A stretch of 64,000 nucleotides of DNA from Petrolisthes cinctipes (Eukaryota > Arthropoda > Malacostraca > Decapoda > Porcellanidae). Shown here in pieces: positions 1-10,987 of this stretch. The notes below the pieces were generated by a model, which was not told the origin of the DNA, did not search any database, and saw nothing but the letters and a program-made list of their open reading frames with translations. Each line of letters opens with the position of its first letter. Position 1 is the stretch's first letter. The stretch covers positions 348,501-412,500 of the forward strand of contig JAWQEG010002494.1 in the NCBI GenBank assembly GCA_033782935.1. Reading direction: 5' to 3'. The translations under genes were made by a program, and so were the position numbers.

Positions 1-32
1 CACACAAACGCTAATAGTATACATACATATAT

Positions 33-68
<36 letters not shown>

Positions 69-581
69 ATGTATTAACACACATACACATACACACACGT
101 ATGTATTAACACACACACACACACACAGGTATGTATTAACACACACACATACACACACACACACACACGTATGTATTAACACACACACACACACACGTAT
201 GTATTAACACACACACACATACACACACGTATGTATTAACACACACACACACATACACACACGTATGTATTAACACACACACACATACACACACGTATGT
301 ATTAACACACACACACATACACACACGTATGTATTAACACACACACACACACACACACACACGTATGTATTAACACACACACACACACACACACATACAC
401 ACACGTATGTATTAACACACACACATACGTATGTATTAACACACACACATACACACACGTATGTATTAACACACACACATACACACACACACATATAATA
501 TTATGTATTAAAACACACACATACACACACACACACACACACATATATGTATTAACACACACACATACACACATACACACA
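1..581. repeat. CA-rich minisatellite
   Basis: Blocks of (CA)n, often with CATA interruptions, alternate with the spacer CGTATGTATTAACACAC. The spacing is irregular (roughly 30-45 bp). The antisense frames are open only because TGTG repeats lack stops. A shorter array of the same type occupies 46375-46667, and a related one lies at 39880-40050. Confidence 0.95.
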
Positions 582-684
582 CATAATGGTAACAGTAGTA
601 ATAACTCAACCTTTACTTATCATGGTGTGAACATTTTTACTAACTTGTATAGATTAGTGAACAGCAAGTTGATGTTGTGGTTTC

Positions 685-687
<3 letters not shown>

Positions 688-729
<42 letters not shown>
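688..729 (+). repeat. (GA)n microsatellite
   Basis: An uninterrupted GA run of about 21 repeats follows the motif TTTCAT. In the duplicate at 46769-46783 it is only about seven repeats long. Confidence 0.97.
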
Positions 730-731
<2 letters not shown>

Positions 732-903
732 GTGTGTGTTGGAATGCTTGCGTGTGCCTGCGTGCGTGCATCCGTGTGCTTGCGTCCGTGCGTGCCTGTG
801 CTTGCGTACGTGTGCACGCGTGTGTGTACGTGCATGCGTGCATACGTGAATGCGCGTGCGTTCGTGCGTGCCTGTGCGTGCATGCGTGCGTGTGTGTTTG
901 TGG
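730..903 (+). repeat. TGTG/TGCG-rich simple repeat
   Basis: Alternating purine-pyrimidine sequence rich in TGCGTG and TGTG, with Z-DNA-forming composition. The duplicate at 46784-46945 carries more TG and fewer CG steps, consistent with CpG decay or with independent drift of the repeat. Confidence 0.85.
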
Positions 904-1072
904 AGGGGGGGGATCTGATGGAGGTGGTAGGATAATTTGTACATGGATGACTTCCATTCATCCCTGGTTTTGATCTGTGACCACAATATAATTAATAATT
1001 AATTGGTTGTTGATGAATCTGACATTACATGATAAAAAATTTCCAATATTAATAAACACCTTTATATGTTTA

Positions 1073-1645
1073 GTGCTAACCTAACCTAACCTAACCTAAC
1101 CTTTATATGTACAGTGCTAACCTAACCTAACCTAACCTAACCTATATATGTATAGTGCTAACCTAACCTAACCTAACCTAACCTAACCTTTATATGTACA
1201 GTGCTAACCTAACCTAACCTAACCTAACCTATATATGTATAGTGCTAACCTAACCTAACCTAACCTAACCTAACCTTTATATGTACAGTGCTAACCTAAC
1301 CTAACCTAACCTAACCTAACCTTTATATGTATAGTGCTAACCTAACCTAACCTAACCTAACCTAACCTTTATATGTACAGTCCTAACCTAACCTAACCTA
1401 ACCTAACCTTGATATATACAGTCCTAACCTAACCTAACCTAACCTAATTTTTATATATACAGTCCTAACCTAACCTAACCTAACCTAACCTTTATATATA
1501 CAGTCCTAACCTAACCTAACCTAACCTAACCTTTATATGTACAGTCCTAACCTAACCTAACCTAACCTTTATATGTACAGTCCTAACCTAACCTAACCTA
1601 ACCTTTATATATACAGTCCTAACCTAACCTAACCTAACCTAACCT
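1073..1645 (-). repeat. Interstitial telomere-like (TTAGG)n tract
   Basis: Runs of three to six CCTAA units (TTAGG on the minus strand, the common arthropod telomere repeat) alternate with a spacer of about 20 bp containing TTTATATGTACAG. About 15 run-plus-spacer units are present. The regular interruption shows that it expanded as a composite minisatellite and is not a raw chromosome end. The paralogous tract at 47180-47480 is about half as long. Confidence 0.93.
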
Positions 1646-1748
1646 TTATATGTAGTCCTCAGGGTGTGGCTGGACATCTGAAACAACGGGTGAAGTTCCA
1701 CTAGACTGGTCCATCTGTGGCCTGGTGGTCACAAAGGAAAGGTAAGTA

Positions 1749-1880
1749 ACACACAGACACACACAGACAACTCATGACCTATTCACTGGTCCAAGTGTTC
1801 TTATCCCTGGCCATTATCACTCTCAACACACACACAGACACACACAGACAAAACATGACCTATTCACTCTCTCCCTCAGA
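1749..1880 (+). repeat. Short direct duplication
   Basis: A segment with CACACAGACAA followed by CATGACCTATTCACT occurs twice about 80 bp apart just before the Helitron 5' end. The same pair is present in the duplicate near 47585-47705. Confidence 0.7.
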
Positions 1881-2644
1881 TAATAAAATATATCTATAAA
1901 AGAGAGGCGTCTGTCTGTGTGTGTTTGTCCGTGTGAACTTTTCTCCCAAACCAAAAGAAATAGATGGAACAAACCATATATATATATATACCTGAAAGGG
2001 CATGACCCAGGGAAGGTTAAGGTACAGTAGGCTCCATTTCCGCGTTTACCACTACCAATGTTGAGCCACCCAGAAATTAGAATCCCTAACAACGTGTGAT
2101 CCTGATACGAACCACTCACTACAGAGTGAGATGGAAAGAGTGGTTTGGTAAAGGAAAGTGTGTCTCATAAGGTGTGTGTATGAATTTAACACTGTTCTCT
2201 CTGACACTTGTGATGGTTCTCCAACACCTGATTGTCTGGCCTAGACATTACTATCTAATGACTCCATCTGATTAATATAATATCCTACCATATTGCATGC
2301 ATTGTAATTGCATACAAAACATAACATTATTTATTTTCAGGTCCTGTTTGCATAATTGAACTAATCATGTTTGGCCACACAAAATGATGTTGTAGGTATT
2401 GAGAAGGAGAATGTGGTGGAGAAATGAAGGAGTCGAGTGAGTACTGGAAATGGGTAAAGGAGAAGGGTAATGGAAAGAGGATGTGGTCGAGGTGTAGGAC
2501 AGAGTGTGGAGAAGTGAGTGAGTAATCATTGGGTAGTTAAGTCACACTCCACTACAAAACAATATCCTTTGGTAACCAGTAACACAAAGTCATTAATCAG
2601 AAAATGTCTTGACTGTGGTCAAGTAACAAAATTGGCTGACTTGC

Positions 2645-2800
2645 AATATATTGCAACAATAAATAGAGGGTGGAAGGTTTCATTGCATAACATGGTAATA
2701 TATTGCAACAATAAATAGAGGGTGGAAGGTTTCATTGCATAACATGGTAATATATTGCAACAATAAATAGAGGGTGGAAGGTTTCATTGCATAACATGGT
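2645..2800 (+). repeat. 52-bp repeat, three copies (satellite seed)
   Basis: Exactly three 52-bp units beginning AATATATTGCAACAATAAAT, nearly identical to each other, end at a fourth start that decays into AATATATTAACAATTTTA. The same left and right junctions bound the 179-copy array at 48494-57801, so this is the short allele of that satellite. Confidence 0.97.
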
Positions 2801-2999
2801 AATATATTAACAATTTTAGGATACATATAAAGGTTTGGCCACTTTGCAGACTCAAGCTATTCCCTTGAAATTCTTCAACTGTCCCTTTTTCCTTCTCTTT
2901 CCTTCTGGTTGCTCTTCATCTTCTTTATTTTTATTTTCATTTTTTTTTCGTGTTAATGTCCTCCAGGACCAGTATGGCCTTCTTTCTTTCTTCCTCTTC

Positions 3000-3590
3000 A
3001 TTTACTCAAACTTATTCATTATAATTGAATTGTATTGAACACATGCATATCATACGTAGACATGAACGTCACTCTTTTATCTTCCATTATTCGGAGATAC
3101 TTACTATGTAACTATACGAAGGAAGAGAGCCGGAGGAATGTGTTTTCAACTTGTATAGCCTTTTGTGAACTCCTCACGAGGCAATATTGACAAGGTATAT
3201 ACTGGTAATAATTCATTACACAAACATTTTAAGGAACTTTCATTACCACCAGGTTATTCTTCCTTGCCATGCTACAATTGTCTACCATGACAAAGTTAAA
3301 ATCATAGTGACAACAAAATAATAATCATAAAGTGGGTGGTGCACGAACACAATCTTTAAGGGTTATGGATGTTTTGGTATTGATTATTCCACCTTCTCTT
3401 TATTAGTAACTGGCAGGATAAAAATGACTTACTACATGACTCATATATATATATATTTAATAAACAATTGCTGGCATGTAAATTATACTGTGACATAAAT
3501 TCTATATTAATTTTGTATAATACATCAAATAACACTACTCGATCACTGTTGATGCTTTAGCATTTCAACTCAACCCCTGTTTCCATTTCA
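3000..3590. other. AT-rich non-coding interior of Helitron
   Basis: No coding potential or RNA gene is recognisable. The sequence is retained almost base for base at 58000-58580. Confidence 0.7.
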
Positions 3591-3601
3591 CTCTGTAATG
3601 A

Positions 3602-3955
3602 TTGGTTCGCCTCATGATCACACGTGGTTCGGGATTCAAGATTCTAGGTGGTTCAACATTGCCAACGCTAACTTATATACGGTACGCGGAAGTGAAGCCA
3701 ACTGTACATAAAAACTTCACATTTCGAAGATTACAATATCCTCTGAAGCTGTCATATGGAATGACTATTAATAAGAGCCAAGGTCAAACCATGACATCTA
3801 TAGGGCTTGATCTATCTGAAAATCCAGTCTTCACACATGGGCAGCTCTATGTTGTACTTTGACGTGTTGGAAATGCAGAGAACATCTATACATTGACTCC
3901 AAACCAAAAGACAAAAAAAAAATTGTGTACACTGAAGTTTTGCAATGAAAGTTTG
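3602..3955 (+). pseudogene. Helitron helicase C-terminal remnant
   Basis: The translated segment has the hallmark C-terminal motifs of the Pif1-type helicase domain of Helitron Rep-Hel proteins: YPLKLSYGMTINKSQGQT, then a GLDLSENPVFTHGQLYV block. In that family this domain unwinds DNA during rolling-circle transposition. An in-frame TGA at 3860 replaces the serine codon expected in the LSRV motif, after which the frame continues with RVGNAENIYTLTPN. The upstream part of the helicase, the Rep nuclease with its two catalytic tyrosines, and a credible start are all missing, so the product is not functional. The paralogue at 58587-58940 has an additional stop. The assignment to this family is firm; nothing suggests domestication. 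Confidence 0.88.
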
Positions 3956-5079
3956 ACCACAACACAGAAAAGTTTATGCTGTTTACGTTATATACAGGTT
4001 TTTTCAGTACATTCTTTACCTGCCGTACTACGACATCAGCTTAAAAAAACAAAATTTAAGAAAATAAAGAAAATGCGGCGGGTAAACGATTGAGCAAAAA
4101 ACCTTGTACAGTCGCGGTCAATAACAATCATCCACATATGGGTATCTCAAACAATTTATTGTCTAATATTTTCAAGTTCACATATGATGTTATTGTTTTA
4201 AGTAGTGTGTAGCTGCTTGTATTAAATTAAAAGATAGTAGTTAACCTATTTATTGGAAAGATTATCATCTAAGGAACAGAGGGAAGCTGTCAAACTCTTA
4301 TGTGAGTTACCCCTATATGGATGATTATATATGGCTGCGACTCTATGTAAACCATGCTGAAAAAAAATAAAATAAAATTTATTGTTTTTACTCCTCCTTC
4401 TGGCACCGTACCTAACCACTTCAAGTTTGGTTGGACCAGCGAAGCGGGCCGGGTACAGCTAGTTTGAAATAATATAAGGTAAGTCATTTTACGAGCCTGT
4501 AAAACTTATATTTCCATACTGTATTTCATGACTTGGCAGATGTGACGACTTGACTTTTGCCTCTGACTGTACAAGTTTGTTCACTGCACTGATTCCACTG
4601 TTATAGTGTGGAAAGGACAACTATGAACTTTTCTGCTATTTGTTCTGGTTTGAGAAAGTGGTTTGGTTTATTATATTTCATATTCCCATTGGTATAGATT
4701 AAGGGACCCAGTTATGTAGTCAGAAATTTGGAGATAAATGAGTCCTTCAAATGTGGCCACCAAACAATATATAATTAAAAGATCTTGTTTCGTGGCATAG
4801 GCAGGAGGAATCAAGAGCCACCAGATCTCAAACACGATTACAGGGTCCCTTTATATACGAGTGCTATCTTGGTATTAAATGTATGACAGAGAACAGCACC
4901 CTGGTGAATACAAAGGAATACAAAGGAAGTACAGGCAACAGGAGGTCCATAGTGACCTTTTACTAGGTTACCTGTTTAACTATGCTAATCTAGACTATGA
5001 GTTGAAGGAAAGGATAGCAAAGGACAAGGCTCCTCCCCACCCACCACTCCCACCGGATAAACCGGTTGTGGTGGGTCTC

Positions 5080-5295
5080 TCTCCTATGTATGTTTGTATA
5101 TGTGTATATGTGTATGTGTGTATGTATATGTGTATATATGCATGTATGTGTGTATATGTATGTATGTATGTGTATATATATTTATGTATGTGTATATATA
5201 TTTATGTATGTGTGTAAGTATATATGTATGTATAGAGAAAGACGTGTATCTACTTTATATTTGTGTGTGTATATATGTATGTATGAAGGCTTTGT
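5080..5295 (+). repeat. TATG/TGTA-rich microsatellite
   Basis: Irregular TATGTATGTGTATATA repeats between the duplicated block and the LINE. The equivalent position in copy 2 (60075-60155) carries a shorter array. Confidence 0.93.
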
Positions 5296-5555
5296 ATGAG
5301 TCTCGCTCCAACATTTGTGGAGTGTGGACATTCTCATGGCGCTCTGCCTGCATTGTTGTTTGTGTTGTTTTTGCGTTCTTGTTTGTGTGTTGTTGTTTGT
5401 ACATTCTTGTTTGTGTGTTGCTATTTCTGTGGTGTTGCTGGTGTTTTGTCTGTTGTGGTTGTGTGTATTGTTTTGTTGTGATTCTCTGTGTTTAGGTGTG
5501 TGTGTGATTGAGTGTATAGTTGTTCGTGTGCAGTTGTTTGCTTCCCATGTAGGCC

Positions 5556-6807
5556 TTGCCTGGCCTGATGGAGAGCGTGGATTCCTGCTTGGAGGCCGAC
5601 TTGGTAATGATGGAGGACGACGAGGCTCCAGTTGCAGATCACTGGCCTGAGCTGCCCTCACGCAACCCTCCCCACCTCTCCTCGTCCGATTTCTCGCAGG
5701 ATTCCGATGGTGTGGCCTGTTTGCCTCCGGCTGCCAAGACGGCGAAGGGTGCTCCAGCTGTACACAACGTACCTTCTCTGCCTCACCCTGGTGCTTCTTC
5801 CTTGTATACCCAATCCTTGCCCTCGTCCAAACTTTCTGATTTTGCCCCGAGAAATACCTATGTCTAGCTCTCTTTCCCTGGAAATCCATCTACAGACACA
5901 AAGATGCATTGGTTGTCTGATGTCAACAGCGCATTCCAGTTGTAGCATGAACTGGCTGAAGTCAAGGTGGCTGCCATCACCTACTAGTTTTTCTACATCT
6001 CTAGGAAGCGTCAAAACATCATGGATAGAGTCAATTATGGTGAATTTTTGTCTCTGCCCCTCATTCTTCAAGACTCAACCGAATGGCCCACCTCCAATTG
6101 AGATTTCCTTTGATTTCCTCCCCTGTCTTCCACTGTGTGAGGTGCGGAAACTTCATAATGACTAGCCTTGGTGCTACAAGTGCTGGGGAGTTGGGCATAT
6201 CTCCTAGTACTGTTCTGCCAGGCCGAAGTGTGCATGGTGTGCCGCTGACCATGATTCCAAGACGTGTCCTGTCAGGGGTGAACCATCACGTCCTGTTGCC
6301 TCAACCTCTTAGCCTTCACCTCCTGATGATACGTCTCGATGGAAGTGTCCACGATGCCTTCAGCCAGGGGTTAACGTCTGGCATGGATGTACTCGACGTC
6401 AAGCCCAGGCTCGTGCTTCTACTCTTGTGCCGCCTCCACCACCATCACCTCCCCAGTCTGCTCCTCCTACCAGCCCTGCCTCGCCTTCGGACCTGGCCCT
6501 CTGCAAGTCTGTCACTACCCTCATGGTACGGTGTACGGCTCTCGAGAACTGCTTCTCCACCCTTGAAGCCAGGATTAATGGGCTGGTTGCCATTTAGGCT
6601 GTGAATGACTCCAAACTCTCCACCTTGGTTGAGGCTCAGCAGGCCATCATCTACACTGTCACCACCATTACTGAAAGGATGGATACTGTTGCATCCCTCC
6701 TTGAAAAGCTTTACGAGTCAGTTCATTCTACTGGTCCATCTTCTTCTCCAGGTCGCTCATCTGCCCCCACTCCCCGGACTTCTACCTCCAAACACAGAGT
6801 TTGCTAG
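5556..6807 (+). pseudogene. LINE ORF1 (gag-like), broken
   Basis: Starts at MPGLMESVDSCLEADL, an acidic N-terminus followed by a proline- and serine-rich stretch. In this type of element ORF1 binds LINE RNA to form the ribonucleoprotein. A TAG at about 5865 interrupts the frame after RNTYV, and homology continues past it through the WLSDVN block. A cysteine-rich part with zinc-knuckle character follows near 6130-6260 (for instance VRCGNFIMTS). A coiled-coil-like C-terminus with ALENCFSTLEARI and SKLSTLVEAQ ends at TAG 6807, just where ORF2 begins in another frame. Relative to the paralogue at 60487 it lacks about 78 bp around 5683, apparently lost between two CCTCG motifs. Related fragments lie at 16.9, 21.2, 25.7 and 60.5 kb. 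Confidence 0.82.
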
Positions 6808-6815
6808 TGATTGTC

Positions 6816-7466
6816 AGCTGGATGTCATCTCCTGGAATATATGTGGTATTACCAGTCATGCTAAGCTCACTCAACTAAAGGTCTACGTTTTTGGTCATCA
6901 TGCCAGTGTTATTTTTCTCCAGGAAGCATTTCCAGGATGGCCAACAATTGCTGGGCAAGCTCCTCCCCTCTCAGGTTCTGTGCCAAATGTTCATCTAGTA
7001 AGGAATAGTCTCCTGACTTACATATATAGCTCCTTGCCACTTCGCCTCCTCTGTATCTCATCTGATTCTGACATGACCTTTCAGCTATTTGAGGTTCTAC
7101 CTGGGGATGGAGTACTCCAATTATGTAATGTCTATTCTGCCCAAGCTAGACTTACTCTTGAGGCTCTTTATTCTCAAACAGTGCGTGGTATGGTGTATAT
7201 GGGAGATTTTAATGCTCGACATTCTGACTTGGGTGATGGATCTGGCTCTACTAATCGTAATGGTGTTCGTCTCTTTTTATACATCTGCAAGCAACATCTG
7301 ACATGCTGAGACACTGGCGGTGCCCCTCATTGCCGGGAGGTACTCTGGATTACGTCGTCTCGTGTGGCCTCATAGCATCTCAGGTTCAGTGCTCCTCCAT
7401 GCCAGATTTATTCTCTGATCATGTCGCTCTTCGGTTTCATTATTCTCTACCTGCTGGGTCAAGTGC
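6816..7466 (+). pseudogene. LINE ORF2 endonuclease domain
   Basis: Begins LDVISWNICGI, the first EEP-fold strand with its metal-coordinating Asn, followed by SVIFLQE (catalytic Glu) and GDFNARHSD (the GDFN motif). These residues nick the target DNA for target-primed reverse transcription. A TGA at 7306 and a shift of frame separate this from the last part, GGTLDYVVSCG then FSDHVALR, which supplies the SDH catalytic motif. All four signature motifs are therefore present but split over two frames. Truncated relatives of the same domain sit at 11.9 and 23.4 kb. Confidence 0.87.
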
Positions 7467-8995
7467 TTCAGCCACTCGTTTGCGTATTGTTGTGCCCCAT
7501 AAATATTGCCCGACTCACATATTATTTATGGCCCATGTATTCCCTGCATTTCACATATCTTCACCTGAACAGTTGTACTCAGATCTTGTTTCTGCTAATC
7601 ATGACTTTTATAGGCTATCGGTCTCCTGGCCACACCTTCAACATTGCCATAATGTCCACTCCTAGACGCTGGATGCACGTATACAGGAGGCGAAGCAGGA
7701 GGCTTTACGTGATGGCCTTTTGTGACAAGCCAACCCAACCCCTGACCTGCACCATCGTTACTAAATATCTAGGGACGCTTTAGTCACCCTACAGGAGTGT
7801 GCTCACACTGAGTCTTGGTAGCAGTTCATAGACAGCATCAACCAGCAAACAAGTGTGGCTTCTATGTAGCGCCTCATCCATCAGGTTGTTAAAAAGATAC
7901 CAGCCACTGCCCATCATCACACTCCCACCGTCTATGCCCAACACCTTATCGATGTCTGGTCAGAACAATCTACCCCAGCAAGTCTACCCATTCACATATA
8001 AAATCCACTTGCTTCCCGTGCTGCTATCCATCAATTACGTCTAATGTCTGCTCTTTTGCAAGATGATGACAATGATGATGTAGAGCAGATAACCAAGGAG
8101 GAGTTGCACCGTGCTCTCTCTCGGGGTAGAGCTTCTTCTCCTGGTGATGATGGTACAACTTATGCTGTGCTTTGCCTACTTCAACAAGTTCCCGGGAACC
8201 TTCTACTTCGACTGTACAATCTCTGTCTTCGTGATGGTTGTGTACCACTAGCCTGGACCAGCAGTACAATAATACCCATCCCTAATCCCAGCACTGCGAA
8301 GTTCAGGCCTATTTCCCTTACTTCCTGTTTTTGTAAGGTTATGGAGAGAATCTTACTTAATCATCTTGTGTACCGACTGCAGGATCGCCTTTCTCCATGG
8401 CTGTTTGGTTTCCTTTCCCAGCAGAGCACACACCACTGCCTAGTCGACCTGTACTCTTGCCACTCTTGTGAGGTGGCATTCATTGATCTTCGAAGTGCTT
8501 TCGATGTTGCTAATAGGACGTCATGTTGGATCAACTGGTTGAATTTGGATGGAGGGTAATCTACTATGGTGGATTCCGGGTTACCTCAGTAACAGGACCT
8601 CCCGTGTGTGGACTCAGTCATTTGCACTGTTTTCATCTTGGTACACCTCAAGGAGGTGTTCTCTGCCTATTTTTATTTAATATTCTGATGCATCGGTTGC
8701 TCGCTTCTCTCCCTAATATTCCTGGAACTACAATTACGTGCTATGCTGATGATATCAGTGTTCATTCCACCTCACCAAGGGATCTCCAGCGGTTTCTTGA
8801 CTCCTTTTCTGTGGCCTCCTCTCTCTGTGGCATTATTGTCTCTCCAGATAAGAGCAGAATATTCACCTGTCACCTTCCTCAAGCTCGGCCAGTATTCACC
8901 ATTGGAAGGACTGTCATTCTCATGTGTTCCCAGAACCGCTACCTGGGTGTACCAATCAATATTTGGCCAGTTGACCCTGCCAAGCCTCAAGACCA
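7467..8995 (+). pseudogene. LINE ORF2 reverse transcriptase domain
   Basis: After a decayed linker, the RT reads RGRASSPGDDG, FRPISLTSCFCKVMERIL, the motif A region FIDLRSAFDVAN (catalytic Asp), GTPQGGVL (motif B), and YADD at 8742-8753 (motif C). It polymerises cDNA on the nicked target. The frame changes near 8520-8560, between motifs A and B, so no single protein spans the domain. By position and motif spacing this matches I-like RTs that carry a downstream RNase H. The copy at 61.2 kb preserves the section from motif A to motif B. Confidence 0.88.
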
Positions 8996-9559
8996 TCCCT
9001 TTGTCCAGGACTTGTTGGATCGTCTCCAGCGCCGACCATCTATATTCCTTTTATCCGTTCAGTTGTTGATTACCTCTCCCTTGCTTTGATTTAACTTCCT
9101 AGGGCTACTCTGGAAACTTTAGAGAAATTTCAAAATATAGATATGAGAATAATTCTCGGCAGTCCCATGTCGACCAGGATAGTGAATATGCAGCGTAAGT
9201 TGCATCTTCCCCTATTAGTCGAAACAATTTACTCAAATGTTACTTGCTTCACTGCCAAGTGCCTCCATTTCCCATATCTTTCACCCCACTACTGGCATAT
9301 AGTCAGGACTTCTCTTACTTAAACCAAACTCCCCTGTCCCTCCCATACTGCCTGCTGGATGTATTCTTATAAGGTCTGTTTCCTCTATGCTTCGTAGTCT
9401 TAATATAGATATAATGGTTGTAGACATCCCCCCAGGGCCCCCTCCATGGATGTTACCAATACCTGATGTGAGCTTCACACCTACTTCCAAGTCGGAACTG
9501 CCTTCTCTGTAACCACTCTAGCTAAACATTTTGTGAACTGTATGCCATTCTGGATGCTG

Positions 9560-10140
9560 TTAGTCTTGTTTGTCAACGTGGAGTGAATTCTGCCATTTTT
9601 TGTATCTCCAAACCTACCCTTCATTCCCTCTCTATTGTTCAGCCCACACACACTACTGTTGTTCAGCAGATTTTGTCGTTTTTGGCCTTATTGCGTCATC
9701 GTAACTTGACTGTCAAATTTTTATGGGTGCCAGACTCGCGAAGGAGGCCTGCCATCTGCCTCCTCGTGGTGTTGGACATCCTCTCTCCCTAACATGTTTC
9801 CTCTATAGAGTCTGCTCCGCTGCTCTTCTCCCTGTACGGCGGCGCAGTCTGTCTGCCAGCACAAATATTCCTACCGTCATCGGGAACTCATGATTCGAAG
9901 GCACAATGTAGTCTCTGCTCGTTTGAGGCTTTGCTACCGGCCACCGTGGCAGGTTGCTGGGATGCAGGGTGAGCCTTCCTTCACTGAGTATCGCTTGTGT
10001 TGAGCGCTTCGTGCTAACACTATAGAGCACTATTGCCTGGCCTGCCCCACTGTCCGACATTTGCTGCCTCGGGGCCTGCCACTTGATGTGGTTTGTTGAC
10101 ACCTGCTGAACCACCAGGTTCTGGAGGAACTTCTGGTATG
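9560..10140 (+). pseudogene. LINE RNase H tail and C-terminal region
   Basis: ILSFLALLRHRNLTVKFLWVP resembles the last strand and WVPSHVG motif of LINE-encoded RNase H; here the SHV residues are replaced after a deletion. Further on, MQGEPSFTEYRLC and HYCLACPTVRHLLP resemble the Cys/His-rich C-terminal segment of these elements. The paralogue at 61499-61948 keeps WVPSHVGLRHNGTVERLVKEAC intact and shows what was lost here. Several stops interrupt the reading. Confidence 0.75.
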
Positions 10141-10338
10141 CCACCCTCGTTTTGATGGATTAACGTGGTCATATGTAAATATTCGTCTGAATTTTCGTGT
10201 TTCATTCTGTTATGCTTTCGTGATGTGTGTGTGTGTGTGTATGTGTGAGTGTGTATGTGTGAGTGTAGTCATTGGATGTTCATGTGTCCCGCTTACCCTT
10301 ATGTTTTGTTGTCTCTCTTTTAATTGACACCATGGTTC

Positions 10339-10361
10339 AAAAAAAAAAAAAAAAAAAAAAA
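10339..10361 (+). other. Poly-A tail of the I-like LINE
   Basis: Twenty-three adenines end the LINE and abut the truncated gypsy gag, which is read on the opposite strand. Confidence 0.9.
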
Positions 10362-10364
10362 TAT

Positions 10365-10905
10365 GCAGATGTTCTTAAGTCTTACAATATATTGGTCAGG
10401 ATTCTCACCCACTTCCGGCTTAGAATCTCTAAATTTGACCCTATAACCGTCCTCAGTCAAGTTAACTCTCTTCAACACTGCATTTTTAACCTGATCGTAG
10501 TCCAAGGCTGACGTATCTGAAAGCCTTGAATACACGCTGAGAGCTGTACCCGTCAACAGAGTACTTAGTGCAGTTGCCCAAGTCTCTTTTGGCCACTCTT
10601 TTTGACTAGCGAATCGCTCATATCTCAACATGTAACTGTCTAATTCATCCTTACCTTCCACAAACACCGGAAGTTTGGGAGCCTTGGCTCGAACCACCTC
10701 TTGCGTTCCTCTCTCCGGTTGTGCTGATACTTCTAGCTTCTCTAACTCGAGCTCATGTTTTCTCTGTGCTTCTCGATCTGCGACTTCCTTCACATCTCGT
10801 TCTGCTGCTTTTTCGGCTTCTCTTTCCATTCTCTCCTCTGTTTGAAATTCAGACAAGAGTTTTCTTACCTCTTGGCCAATATCCAATTTCAACCAATGCT
10901 TCCAT
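10365..10905 (-). pseudogene. Gypsy (Gmr1/SCAN-like) gag fragment
   Basis: The minus-strand frame has a charged coiled-coil N-terminus (ERMEREAEKAAERDVKEV) followed by APKLPVFVEGKDELDSYMLR, WATALSTLLTG and NLTEDGYRVKFRD. These are hallmarks of the capsid region of Gmr1-like Ty3/gypsy elements, the lineage from which vertebrate SCAN domains are thought to derive. In such elements gag assembles the particle that packages the RNA. No ATG lies in the main frame. An ATG at 10905 begins MEALVEIG in a neighbouring frame, which suggests a one-base frameshift. Downstream the protein stops abruptly at the poly-A of the adjacent LINE. No protease, integrase or RT of this element is seen in the window. 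Confidence 0.8.
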
Positions 10906-10967
10906 TCTATTCATTTTTATGGCACTTAATACACTGCAAGATCTGCTTTATTCATCCAATACACCCG

Positions 10968-10987
10968 ATCCCAGTCAGGCCCCCATT
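10968..10987 (-). promoter_or_regulatory. Putative primer-binding site and LTR edge
   Basis: On the minus strand, TGTGACA (a possible LTR end in CA) is followed after one base by TGGGGGCCTGACTGGGAT. By eye 14 of 18 positions agree with the proline-tRNA primer-binding site known from other LTR elements. It lies about 60 bp upstream of the gag start candidate, where a PBS is expected. The far end of the LTR was not recognised. Confidence 0.45.

Larger units (their letters stand above)
1893..4462 (+). mobile_element. Helitron, copy 1 (2,570 bp, decayed)
   Basis: The proposed 5' end is TCTATAAAAGAGAGGCGTCT at 1893, preceded by A. It matches the TC start and TCTATA-type leader typical of arthropod Helitrons. 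The 3' end is a GC-rich segment (GCGAAGCGGGCCGGGTACAG) followed by CTAG at 4459-4462 and then T, fitting the CTRR end and A|T target preference of this class. A plus-strand Helitron helicase remnant lies inside in the correct orientation. A three-copy 52-bp tandem repeat sits at 2645-2800. The 5' boundary is inferred from consensus; the 3' boundary and helicase are the stronger evidence. The paralogue at 47727-59581 shares both ends. This copy is non-autonomous because only the helicase C-terminus survives. Confidence 0.82.
1..5050 (+). repeat. Segmental duplication, copy 1
   Basis: The block from the CA minisatellite through the telomere-like tract, the Helitron and its right flank (to about 4910) is repeated in the same order and orientation at 46375-60030. 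By eye the non-tandem parts differ only at scattered positions. Tandem arrays differ greatly in length between the copies. Both copies are followed by a TATG/TG microsatellite and then by the same I-like LINE, so the duplicated unit probably extends to about 10.15 kb here. Confidence 0.93.
5296..10361 (+). mobile_element. I-like LINE, near full-length but degenerate
   Basis: In order on the plus strand: a gag-like ORF1, an endonuclease of the exonuclease-endonuclease-phosphatase fold, a reverse transcriptase with a YADD box, an RNase H tail, a C-terminal cysteine/histidine region, and a 23-base poly-A at 10339. The combination of ORF1, an ORF2 with an RNase H domain, and poly-A fits the I/R1-like groups of non-LTR retrotransposons. 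Several frameshifts and stops break ORF2, so it is dead. The 5' boundary is uncertain; family similarity to the copy at 60.5 kb is clear from about 5537. No target-site duplication could be recognised. Confidence 0.9.

Noticed and set aside
1073..1645. A true chromosome end
   Set aside because: The TTAGG runs are interrupted by a regular spacer and flanked on both sides by ordinary repeats.
2835..3038. A small hydrophobic protein of 67 codons
   Set aside because: T-rich Helitron interior resembling a SINE-like segment; no counterpart frame is kept in the duplicate at 57.8-58.0 kb.
5182..5889. A 235-codon minus-strand frame
   Set aside because: Antisense to the LINE leader and gag, and it includes a translated TATG microsatellite.
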